A stretch of DNA of 64,000 bases. It comes from Symbiodinium natans. Its lineage: Eukaryota; Sar; Dinophyceae; Suessiales; Symbiodiniaceae. The notes below the pieces were generated by a model. It made no database searches and was not told the DNA's origin. It saw only the letters and a list, made by a program, of their open reading frames with translations. Shown here piece after piece: positions 42,801-53,900 of the stretch. The first letter of the stretch is position 1; every line of letters begins with the position of its first letter. A program made the position numbers and the translations under genes. Location: positions 186,001 to 250,000 of the forward strand of contig CAJNDS010002094.1 in assembly GCA_905221605.1 (NCBI GenBank), given 5' to 3'.

Positions 42801-45800
42801 GTCCCATGCAGACGAAAGCCGGCCAACAAACTCTCCAGCCTTGGAGGGAAGCTTCTCACTCATCTTCTCGTGAAGCTCCTGACATATGGAATCTTGCTCT
42901 CAAGAGCTACAGCTTCAGCATGCTTCGGCCAAAAAACTGTATGCGTGCAGGGATCGTACCTTCAGAGTCGCAGCCTCGATCGTTGCAGTGTCAGTTCCTG
43001 AGTGCTCAGACCTCGGACGGGCAATGCGTTCCATGGTCGTCTCTCACAAGCCGCACGACATGGCCTGGCATGAGGTGGCAAGCACTGTTCCCGAGGACCT
43101 TGCGTATCGATGCCAATCCGCTGGAGGTTTTTTTCGAACCAGGCAATGCCATGCTCCTGCCAAGCCAGTGGTCCTTCTTCCGTCTAGCGAATGCAGACTG
43201 AGGATTGTCCTCATCTCCTTCCCTGAAGCCGCAGTCTTGCGCATGAAGCTCGCGGACTGTAGCTATCCTGTTGAGGACGCAGGCGAAGCTTCCTTGCCCA
43301 GTGTCCTGCGACAGCTCCTCTGCTGATCTCTGCGGATCATTTCCTTCTCGAAGTTTAGGTCCTCCAATCGACAAATCAATGCGCAATGCCAGCCCTGTTA
43401 GGTGCAACATGGTGCAACAGGACTCTGGCCTTCTCGAGCAGGTTGTACTTCTTCTCCTGCACACCCTGCGCGCAAGAATGCACACGAAACATTCAAGCCG
43501 TCCCCCTGCACGACTTTGGCTGCGCAGGCTATGCCTGCCAGTGCTGCTCTCCAGCTTTCCTTGCAAGCTCCTTCTGAGCCTTGCTGCTCTCCCTGGCAGC
43601 GGAGAGAGCTGCATCAAAACCGAACTATGGAGGACCAGCACAAAGGCATGATGAACGGACACAATCTAGCTGCGCCGACATTTTCTTGATCTGGGAGTGT
43701 CTGAACTCCTGCACATTGGCGCTTCTCTCCACCGTCTCCTGCAGGAATGTGCGAGAAGAACGCAGAAGAATGCCCAGGACCCATCTTCTGGCACTGCTAT
43801 GATGCTGCCTGATACTCTCTTTCTCGGGCGCTTCGCAGCTGCCGGGTGTGTTCGTCTACGAAGGCCTCAAAGTCTTGCGGCGTGGGTTGCTCTCGTTATT
43901 CTCTGTTTTATTGCAAGACAGATGTGCCAATCTGACCGGCCTTGTTGTGCACTTCGTAGGGATATCGCTGATCTATCGGCCGAAGCGCTTTCACTCTCTG
44001 ATCGAAGAAGTTCTCCTTGGCCGCACGACACTTGGACTCCAAAGGCATGATTGTTTTATGTGGCGCCTCCTCTTCACCTCTCACCTGCTTCTGCAGCCGG
44101 GGTCGTCCATGACGCTCTGTGCCCTGCAGCTGATGCCCATTGCCAACGCTGCGTCCCCAAAACGGCTGAAGCAGCACGGGCAAAGAACCGCCCCGCCTTG
44201 GACAACGTCACGGCCCCCTTGGCCTCCAAGAATTCAGGGACTCTTCGTAAAAGCATCAGAAAAAGCAAGTACAAGGCTCGTGGTGGCCTTGGTGCTAAGG
44301 ACTCTCCGAAGCTGGTACAGGATTCTGGCGGCAAGGGCAGACTCGTCGCGGCACGTCTTGTGCATGGTCAAGCCGAGTCACCGAAGAGAAGATCCGCGGT
44401 CTTCGTCCATGATCTCCTCCACCTCACGGTTCCGACATCTGCAGTGCTTTCCTTTGTCCTGGAAAGCCCCTTCCTTGCCCCCCTCCCAGCACGAGCACGG
44501 CCTGGGCGTCGGAAAGCTTGATGCTCAGCTCTTGGACCTCGGCATTCAACACATTGCAACATATCAACGCCGTCAGCACGGTGTCTGACATCGTTCGAAC
44601 AGGCTGTGCAGCAGGCCGATTCCCGAAGTGCTTTCTGCACCATTGAGAAGTTCTGCCTGTAGCAAGTCGAACTACCACATCCCTAGGCCGCATGTTTTGA
44701 CACCATATCAGGCCTTTTCGCAGCCAGATGAGATTCATCCACGAATTCCTCCTGACACCGGCATCCGCACCATCCAGTCTATTGCACCAACCGGACCGAA
44801 GCAGTGCAGCGACACCAAACGGTTGCCTCGAATGCTTGCAAGAGGCCATGCTTGTAAAGCAATTCTCCGAACAGATACCTGAGACAGTCGCTGATCAGGC
44901 GTGATTTGCTCAAAGGAATCCGAATCCCTTGTTTCCACTCCTGACTCTTCGCTACGGCCACCAAGGTCAACGGAAGAGGCCCCAACCCATTCGCGAAGTC
45001 ACGCTCAAACACCTTCACCTCGCACAGCAGAAGCTCAGCACAGACTACGTCAAAGATTGCGGGAAACCGTCAGTATTCCACCACCGGCCCTTCCAAGACA
45101 AGAGTCGACGATGCTATACTACCCCCGCTTTTCATGTTAACCTCCCTTTGGCACACAAACACGAACGCCGGAGCTACTGGGCTACCAGGTCATGGCAGAA
45201 GCACACACGCACACACGAACCAACGCGCGCACACCCACACAGACTCTGTGAGTGTGAGTGCAAGTGCGAGTGCGAGAGTGTGAGTGTGTGTATGTGTGTT
45301 TACATGATATCAGCCCTCTTGCCGCTGCCTTCCGAGACAGGCAAACATCTTTGTTCAACCTGCACAGAGAGAGTCAACTGAGCAACCACATAGCATGTCA
45401 TTGCAAGTTATAGAGGTGCAAAACGAACGAATGCTGATCCCGCACCAGGCGCCCTGCCAATCAAGAACCAGTTGCGACATGCCACGGCTTGTTCAAGCCG
45501 GCTAAATTACAGTTGCAATTGGATTTCTGAAGGTTGGACTTGGGGAGAGTAAAGCTGCAAAGCTCCGATGCAAGCCGTGACCTAACTCTGCCAAATGGAC
45601 TGGGTATGCTTCTGGAATCCAGGCTTGCAGTCCTCTTGCTTTGTAAGGAAGCTGTGACCGGCAGACAGGTTCATGAGCGACACATGCAGTTGCAACGGAC
45701 AGAGCACAAGCCCAAAGACTGGGGATGATTCTCTTGTCGAGCTTTTCACCGACTTGCCTTACGGGCCTCCCTTTGCTTCCGTCAGCACAGGGAGGATGGG

Positions 45801-46290
45801 CATCTAGTGTCTGCCTCCGTGTGCCTCGCATGAGCAGAAGGTTCGCAAGTGAAACATGATCTGAAGCACTCGAGCACGCGCCTCAGTGTGCTTTGCGAAC
45901 ATCTGCACCGACCGCCTTGAATGAGCTTCTCAACTTCAATGAACCCTTCAAACGGTCAAACAAACAGGAGTGCGAGGAGAACCTCCTGGATACAGCTGAA
46001 GCCGTCTCTTTGCAAGCGCCGACGCAGACCTGACGCCATCACCGCACTACAACCGATTGACAGTCACACTGACTCCGGCACAGCAGAAGTCTCGTCAAAT
46101 ACCCATCGGTGCAGAGTGCTCTCAAACGTCAGACGGGAAGCGCTCGAGCTCTCTTCCGTACTCCTTTGCATGTCCTTTCGATTCTTCCGCTGGCGTTCAG
46201 CACATTCGAAGCTTCAGCCTTTGCTTCTGCGGCCTGCTTCTCTTGCAAAGCCTGGAAGCCTTGAAGTGGCTAGTCGAACTGGCTTCATTA
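39809..46290 (-). CDS. Coiled-coil-rich exon series (one or more genes), unknown
   Basis: Minus-strand exon blocks with heptad-like charged helices continue for 6.5 kb. They include QALQEKQAAEAKAEASNVLN (about 46250), VKVFERDFANGLGPLPL (about 45030), EEFVDESHLAAKRPDMVSKH (about 44740), NAEVQELSIKLSDAQAVLVL (about 44550), VEEIMDEDRGSSLR with GTGACT donor (about 44400), AALSAARESSKAQKELARKA (about 43610), QEKKYNLLEKARVLLHHVAP (about 43465) and RLEDLNFEKEMIRRDQQRS (about 43370). Further left are LPRVIEARLQIESAKRGLLG with GTAAGT donor (about 42800), LQLRLRAACNRQAAVEAKKK (about 42020), DWRYRQEAADYDFKLRRKQV (about 41810), WEQREAKQLAYAQRAAAEQD (about 41590), LEAWNRMAEKAREERAIKQR (about 41415), and FEANVEWTQAAFDSLLNRPL ending at 40285 before GTAAGT. 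The last, 39997-39809, lies between CAATTCAG and a GTCAGA donor. This suits a long cytoskeletal or scaffold protein; more than one gene is possible. Confidence 0.6.
45194..45305. repeat. CA/GT-rich low-complexity sequence
   Basis: CA repeats pass into GAGTGTGAGTG-type and GTGT repeats. The stretch from 45,100 to 45,900 otherwise holds no supported exon. Confidence 0.8.
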
Positions 46291-46480
46291 GAACACCACA
46301 GCTGCTACTGTCGCAGCTTCTTGGATTGGATTTGATTGGATTGACGAAGTGCTCCAGCGCATCTAAGTTTATCTTCAATGAACTGCAAACACCCGTTTCT
46401 CAACGGCCTATCAAAGCACTACCTGGCGGACCGACCAGAGTGACCAGACTCTGCAAGAAAGCTCGGACGGAAAGCACAGA

Positions 46481-48557
46481 TCACAAGGCCAGGCCTGTAT
46501 TGATGTCTGTGAGCAGCCCAGGGCCTTTGTAGACCAAGCCGGTGTAGACCTCTCCAAAGCCCATTGCTGGCCACGATGGCTCTTCACGAATTGTAATGAG
46601 TGTCCAAGAACAGCTGACACAAAACTTTCAAGTCACATCTGTTTCGTCGAGGTCTCTTGTCGTCGGCGTGAAGATCAAGAGCCAATCAAGATGGCATGTT
46701 CCATGCCCCAAACCACCTGGCTTGGCCTCCCAAAGCCCCAAAACATCCCAAGTCTCACATTCTCCCCCAACAACCGATTCAGTCTGCAAAAAAACAGATG
46801 CCGGGGGAGTCAGAAACCTGGTCGGGAACACGTGAAGAGGGGGAGAAGCAAGAGTTTGAGTCGGGGATGAGGGCGGCCCTATCGAGAAAGAGGGGGGGAC
46901 GAGTTGGAAGCACACGTAAGCTGTGGTTCTTCTTCCTACAAGAATTTCTGTGAAATGGCGAACCCTTTCGCGGAACCCTTCCGCGTTCCTTCCGCGAGTA
47001 CTGTTTCTACGCGTCCGCTTCGTTGCTTCCACGCTTCCGCGAACAGATTTGCGTAGTTTCGAAAAGCTTGCTTCCGCGATTTGGTCGGCAAGATATAACC
47101 TCGAACATGCGCCGGCTGGTCCAAAGCGAACGAGCTCGACGAAACACTGCTGAAACTTGGAGGGGGTTCGATCGCTACACGGACAAAACAGTTACGCACA
47201 CCCATGAGGTCCAGGTGTCGGTTTTGAAGGCTGCAGGCATCCCAGGTTCCCACGTCTACTACGCATGCGTCAGTATACGTCGCGTCATTGACCTCAGCGC
47301 CGCAACGCGTCATGCAAGTCGCGCCTCGACAAGACTTGCTCCGGCACGAATCTTCTCGTACGCAGCCTCCAAGCTGGGCATGCTAGAGCATTGGGGCAGC
47401 GTTTGAAGTGCAAAGACTATAGCGTGCCTCTGCACTATCAGTGCCCCCAACGCCAATGATGGGAAGTCTCCCACCTTTCATGGGAAGTTCACACAGTTGG
47501 TGAGTTATGGTGAGTTGGCCAACCTGCCTGTGGCTTCGAAAGCTGACCGTATGGCAGCAACGCTGCGGGCATGAATGACCCTGCCACTGACGCCACCCTT
47601 GCCAATGGCATCTGCAGCCTGTCGCCCGCTGCTGGACAGCTGCGCCTCTGGGTTCTTGATCGTGTTGGAGATGACCAGACCATCCACGACGTTTGCATCT
47701 TCGATAACTCTCAGAAGCTCTCGCTGACAAGCTCGCCCGTCTTCAGAGTCCGGGGTTGCCATGAGCTTGACCAGCACAGGCGGCGGAGCCTTCTCCCATT
47801 TCATCTCTTTCTTTTGTCTGGCAACAGCACTCAAGAGATCGGCTAATGCACTGGGCTCTTCAAATGTCTTTCCCTCCGCCGTATTGGGACACGAAACGTT
47901 AATCACGACAAAGTCGGCAAGGGGAGCCAAGGTTGTGAAGCTCTGGACAAAATCATCCACAGCGGCCGGCCCCACTATTGCAGGACTGTGTGTCTTGGCA
48001 ATGTTGATCCCTATAGGCGCACTTCCATCCGCACGAGAGAATGTCTTGAGGCGGGCTGCGACACACGCGGCACCCTCATTGTTCAGGCCCATGCAGTTGA
48101 TCACGGCTTGGTCACTGGGGATTCGCCAACATCGAGGCTTCTCATTCCCTGCTGCAGGTTCAGCAGAGATGGATCCAACTTCTGCAAAACCAAGCTCCAT
48201 GAACCCAAGTCGGTATAAAGGGACCTTGCCAACGTTGTAGAAACACAGGTTGGAAGTTTCCGCTAAACTTTTACGACATATGAAGTCACCCAAAAAAAAG
48301 GCTACTCCAGCAGCAGTGTCCAGCGCGGCATTCTTGTCAAATCCTGCCGCGATGCCAACCGGCATGTCCTGACACATCGAGAAATACATTCTACCCGCTA
48401 CGAGTCGCGGCACTATTGCTAGGAAGCCGAGGTCCTGACAAAGGTCAACCGCCCTCCAAACAAGCTTTGCCGCAAGCTCGGTCCAGGCGGAGTCGGCCTT
48501 GCTGCGGCCGGGCGTAGCAGCCAGTCCTTGGACAGCACGGGAAGCATCTAGGCTCAT
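46481..48557 (-). CDS. pyrD: Dihydroorotate dehydrogenase, class 2 type
   Basis: The enzyme oxidises dihydroorotate to orotate in pyrimidine synthesis; class 2 enzymes use FMN and a membrane quinone. The first frame begins at 48557, although the first exon may be shorter. VGIAAGFDKN is followed by MELGFAEVGSISAEP, PSDQAVINCMGLNN, GINIAKT, ADFVVINVSCPNTAEGK (the catalytic-loop region with serine as in class 2), PPPVLVKLMATPD and DGLVISNTIKN. It continues over short exons: 47474-47428 (GRLPIIGVGGTDSAE), 47366-47325 (AAYEKIRAGASLVE) and 46549-46481 (VYTGLVYKGPGLLTDINTGL, then stop). The joined reading follows the family order exactly. Three downstream introns start with GC. An 81-nt in-frame segment (48305-48225) is probably also an intron. 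No N-terminal membrane anchor is obvious, so the true start may lie further upstream. Confidence 0.92.
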
Positions 48558-48599
48558 CTAGGTGCTTGCCCGACAGCATCTCGCTGAGCAGCCCGCCAA

Positions 48600-49700
48600 T
48601 GGCAAGTTGGCGGTGGATGGCTCAAGCAGCAACCGACACGCCTTTGACACAGCATGACACAGCTGAACTTGGGTCAGGGGTTTAGGGGGCGGGAGTGTGG
48701 CCTGGCATGCCCTGTCTGGGATATGCAGGCGACAAGGTCTGTTAGAAGGTGTAGCTCTTCCCAACACTCGTGCGGTCGCCAGATCCTGTGCTCTGAAAGA
48801 ACTGCAAATTCCTGCCTGCAGGAGCTCTCCTGCTCGTAGCGTCAAGTTGTGCGCTGTCTCTGCATCCGTCTGCCTCACAGACCGATTCACTGATCTTTCG
48901 ATAAACTCATCTGCTGGTGAACTGCGCAGCTGAGCGACTGGCACTACCATCGGAGCTACCTGCTTCCACGTTCGCTCGCAAAGAAGCTCTGCAACCCCAG
49001 CATCCAGCATCCCCTTCCCAGGCTTTTGAGCTCCTGACGAAGGTTGTGTAGAGCCTCGTGGAAACTGACTCACGCCTCAAGCTGCGACATGGCGACACAG
49101 CGACGCGTCTGCGAAATTCTGCGAAGCATTGTCAAGCTTCGGGTTGCAAGCGTTCTGAGAGCGAGTCCAAGCCAAGCGGTGGTCCTCCTGACGTTTCGGA
49201 AGACGCTGCAAGTATGCCTGGCAGAAGTGGCATGACATGACGTGAATGGCTCGGCATGGCTTAGCCAGCTGAAGTGGGAATGGGGCTCGCACCCAGCCGA
49301 GAGCCGCCGCACCTTCACGCACACTGTGTCCATGCCATATTAGGGCTTTCCCATGCTTCCCATATCCCCAGATGACCACCTGTCACACCAGCTGCACGGA
49401 ATGCTGCCTTGCGGAAAGATGAACCTGCGAGGATCTGAAGAAAGGCCGGAAGGACAGCAGTTAAGTTCTCAGGACAATTAGGCGCCGGCTACTGGCCGCC
49501 ATGGCCAAACTCGGGAGAAGAGAGAATCTATCCGAAAACCCTCTCAACTCAGGATGTCGGCCATATGCTATCACGCAAGCTTATGTTCACCATCTTGCTC
49601 TCTGGCTCTCTGACTCACTGGTGCTGGACCGTGCATGTCCGTTTTGCTACGCATCTCCTCGACGCTGGAAACACCTTTGCGAGCACAGCCACCGAACAAT
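48600..49700 (-). CDS. Exons of an unidentified gene
   Basis: Three blocks have good splice sites. The first ends at 49619 before GTGAGT and reads VSSVEEMRSKTDMHGPAP; the hydrophobic MLFGLFGGCARKG just before it could be a start. The second, 49064-48960, lies between GAGTCAG and GTAGCT and reads EALHNLRQELKSLGRGCWML. The third, 48929-48816, lies between GCTCAG and a GC donor (GCAGGA) and reads SSPADEFIERSVNRSV and TLRAGELLQ. Further left, LAIGGLLSEMLSGKHL (about 48620-48570) precedes the DHODH frame and may close this gene or belong to the DHODH N-terminus. No domain was recognised. From 49,700 to 50,960 I see no supported exon. Confidence 0.5.
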
Positions 49701-50965
49701 CCGAACAGCATCAAAGCTCCTGCACTCGGGCACTCGGGAGTCTGGAGGACCGACACACAAGAATTGATATTTGCATGTTGCGAAGAGGCACGCAAGTCTC
49801 ACAGCTCAAGCACTGTCGATCAACAGTGCGGTTAATTGGTGCTCTTACTTAAAGCACGGACACCATGGGAATGTGAAACAGAGGCATCAATTTGTCCACA
49901 AACCCGTTCTTCATACATCGGTCCCCTATGTCTCATCATGTCTCGTAGCACTAGTGACAGATGTTTCTCCATGATTGTTTCTTCTGCAACTTGCTACGCG
50001 CTACACTGCGAAAGGCCATACATGTGTCCTTATGGAAGTGGCCGAAAATCTCCCCACGTGTTTGGACAGGAAAAGCCCTCCCGCAGGTAATGTTAAAACA
50101 GTACCTGGGTCGCTGTGAGGCATCGTCCACAGGACGTGCTGCTCTGACATTTGCTCCCGGAGCACACACGCTTGGTGTGGCTCTCCATCAAGGGTACAGC
50201 AAAAAAAGACGAACACTCAGGCGTTGGTCTCGCTGTCCAACCATCGAACACGCCGGCCATCTTGCCATTCACCTGCTAAAGTTCATGCTGCAGCTACCCC
50301 CAAGACATCGCAAACTTTGCATCTGCCAAAGATCTAAGTGATCTAAAGCGCCGAACCTTTGCGCTCCTCGCCTTGCGCGGTGACCTGGGGCTGTCTGCTG
50401 GGTACGATTCCCACGAGTTCTGCGACACGAGTCCTCGTTCCCTCTGGCAAAACCATCGCCATAGATAGCTGCAATGGTCAAAAGCTCCGAAACCACAGTC
50501 AGCAACAACGCGCCCGCACTCACATTCGGCATCACTCGGTCATCTACCTCTGTTCCGCCTATCAAATGTACAAGACCTCTACACCATTACTGCACAAAGT
50601 CGAGTCAAAAAGAGGGCGAATATGAGCACGCTGCCTAATTATCTTCGAAATCCTCCCTCCATGTTTGTGAAATCTCTAGCCTTATGCTTCATCCTCCGTC
50701 TGCGTAAGTAGTGTCATTCCGATTCGCGGGTGCACTGCATGCTGAGGTCGTTGCATAGACTCCAACACCGTGCTGCTTGCCCTCTTTCCTGGCTTCCGCA
50801 AGAGTGATCTATTAGTTATCTCATGTGGAAACAATCAACCCCCGGACTAGGGCAAAACATTTCAGGACCACCACTGCCCCCTGTACTTCCGTCCATCTGG
50901 CCAGTTGAACCTGAGCAGAGAGGTATTGCAGCGTATGGGAAGCCACTCAATTCCACAACATGAAA

Positions 50966-53900
50966 CTAAGCTCTGTGCGTTCCTTCACCATCCTTTTGAT
51001 CGTTCTTGTACTCCCCTTCGTAGGATCGACCATCCACCCAGGTGAAGTTTCCATGACCTTGAGCACAGCCGCTACCATCAAACTTGACCCCCACAACCCC
51101 CTCCCACGATCTGACAACGCTTGGGACCAAACCGTGCATTCTGTTCTTCATCCACTGTCCCTCGAACTTTCTGCCATCACCCTTGCAGCAGTAAAACCAT
51201 CAATGATACAAGACAAACTATGTTGTCATCTACTAGTACCCTGAGGGCAGTGCCCATTGGTACACGCCGACACCGTTGATGTCGTTGTCAACAAACTCTC
51301 CCTGACATTTAACTTCATCATGTCGTGCACAGTGCAAGCCACCGCACCATGAAAGATACAATGGGAATGGATGAGAGATCTAACATCGTGCAGCAAGGGG
51401 GTTGCCCTCGGCTTACTGCGTTTCCTCAATTTGGCCAGAACTCTCTTGCCGAGTACACTACTACGATTGCTTGTCATTGAAGCCGTCTTGTTGTGAAGCA
51501 GAACTGATACGCAAGATGCGGCTAACCCAAAGCATGGCCGCCAATCAACGGCCCTCAAAATGCGTCAAGAAGCGTTCTTCTGTTCCCCTGGATGTCTGGC
51601 CTGGTACTTGGAGCCATCTGACCAGGAGAAGTGCCCCTTGCCGCTCTTTCTACCAGCCTGACAACTTAATTTGCCTGCACGCTGTGGTTCAAGTAAACAT
51701 TGCGACACTAGTGACGTTCAACAACATGCCTCGTACTCACCTTCATATTTGGCACCTGCAATGGCGCAAAAGCAAAGAGGCATACTCAGTGAACGCGAAA
51801 GTCCACTGAAGCAACGTAGACTGAAGGCGGGCCATCTGGCCAGATCTCCTTGCCGTTCCTGCGCTCGTTCAAAAATGCTCCCTTCATCTAGCTGACATTT
51901 TAGCTGCATGGCACTAAGGCATTTGCCCGTGCTGCTTGTCATCAGCCTGAAGTGGTCGAGATTGTAGCAAAGTGGAGCAACCACGCCTCCCTCACCAGCC
52001 GCTCCGATCTGCTCTGATCTGCTCTTTCCACAAAGCATATGATGCCGTAAATTGCCGCAATATGCCGTACAACAGAGCTCTTGGCCCAGTTGCCCTCGTA
52101 CCGGGAACCATCGGCATGATGGTACCTCATTGTTACAATGCGCTCATTTTCTGGGCACTGCGAGCACAACTTCGAGAGAGCACACTCCGTAGCCGTGGGC
52201 TTTGTCTGACTTCCACTCGCCTTCATAGACCTCACATGGATCTTCAGAAAAATGCTGTTCTGAAAACAAGGCATGCCAGTGCGTATTCTCAATCACTCGT
52301 GATTTCAGAGCTCTGAGCAAGGCTAGAGCAGGCTTGCGATCGCGCGCTCACTCTTCTTAGTCTTACAAACCTGCGGGTATAATTACAAGCATTCCTGCCT
52401 GTGGGACATTTTAATGATATTAACACACCCTCGTATCTTGGGCTAAAAACATAATAATACACAATACAACCGTGTGAGCGAAGAACACAAAAACTCAGTA
52501 AACATGCGTGCTCGTGCGTAAAGGTGTTCATTAGGAGCACGTCTATATCAGTATAAGCATGAGGTGAGTACAATGAGCTCACGAATGCAATTAATTGACT
52601 GTCAGGGGCTCTCTCTGCTACAACTATCTATATTTGCGCAAAGTCCCCATAATTTTCAATTAAGGTGCGTGTGTGCTGACTATATGTTAAACTAGAAGCA
52701 TGAGCATGACATGAATTCCTTTCCAAATACTTAAAGTAAAGAGTATAATGCAAATACCGGGTGATACAAGGACAGGTATGCAAAATCCGTTCATAAAATC
52801 ATTCACGTCATCTCAAATTTTAGAAACAGGCTTATGAAGAACAAAGAATCTTGCAAGTTTTGTTCTTTTCATCGCTGATTTTGATTGACGAAGATTATCT
52901 GTTGAAAACCCAGAATTGCTAACATTATTCATACGGGCTAGCAAATATAAAGCCCGTCAAAGACAGTCCTCAACCATGAGTAGACTTCATGCATGACCTA
53001 TATGAGTGTCCCAAAAGACCCGCTAAAGTAGCATTACTAACGGACTTTGGGGTACTCACTCAGTTCATACATGCGCAAGCTCATGTATTCGCTTCATTCA
53101 CACTATTATGAACGAGGCCAGTGAACGAGTGCAGCTACTTCGTATGCTCACTTCCTGCACTAGTTCATCTGTGAGCGGATCAGTATTTCTATAATGGGGC
53201 TTTGGGCCCGTAATGTATCAACATGAGTGCCAAGTGGTGCCATAACTTCTTCTTGTGCGCATGCATCTTTATAGTAAAAAAATGTCGCCCACTACAAACG
53301 CATTATAGTACTAAGCGCCCGTGCAGATAAAGGATTCATGGCGCGGAGGTGATCCGCCCACCCCCCACTCAAGCGGGGGAGGCGTTAGTGAAGACCCCCC
53401 GCCCCACACCAACCCCCCTGCCCTTCCCTCCCACCACCTGGCCCCTGCCCCAGTGTCTGAAACGGCTCCCCTGCCCTTCCCTCCGATCCTCCCACCGGCC
53501 CCTGCCGCTCCGATACACGCCCTCACCGCCCCCTACCCCCCCCCCCCCCCCCCGCCTCAAAGCAACGCCCCCCTGTGTGCCTGCCAGGGCAGAAGCCCTT
53601 GCCTTAGCAATGGGATGGGCATGCAGGGCCGCCGGCCGGCAACATCCGGCCCCCAAACGCGGCTTTCGAAGGGCATGATTTTTTGAGGCGCATTTTTCAT
53701 GGCGAAAACGCGCTATCCCCCCCGGAAATGGGGGCCCGGAGAGCATCAGCAGTCACCCCAAAACAGCGCGCATCATCAGCATCAGCGGTTCTGGCCTCGG
53801 GTTTCGGAAGCGGCTGGGGCTTCGAAAACGCAGAAACCATCGTAAATACCGTGGTTTTCGTGCTGTCAGGGACATTTCCGTGTGGAGGCCGCCATTTCTT

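Noticed and set aside
42171-43001. 276-codon plus-strand open frame
   Set aside because: It lies antisense to minus-strand blocks with splice sites and helical protein composition (for example near 42800, ending at GTAAGT). It has no domain and is Ser/Cys/Arg-rich, as expected of a complement frame.
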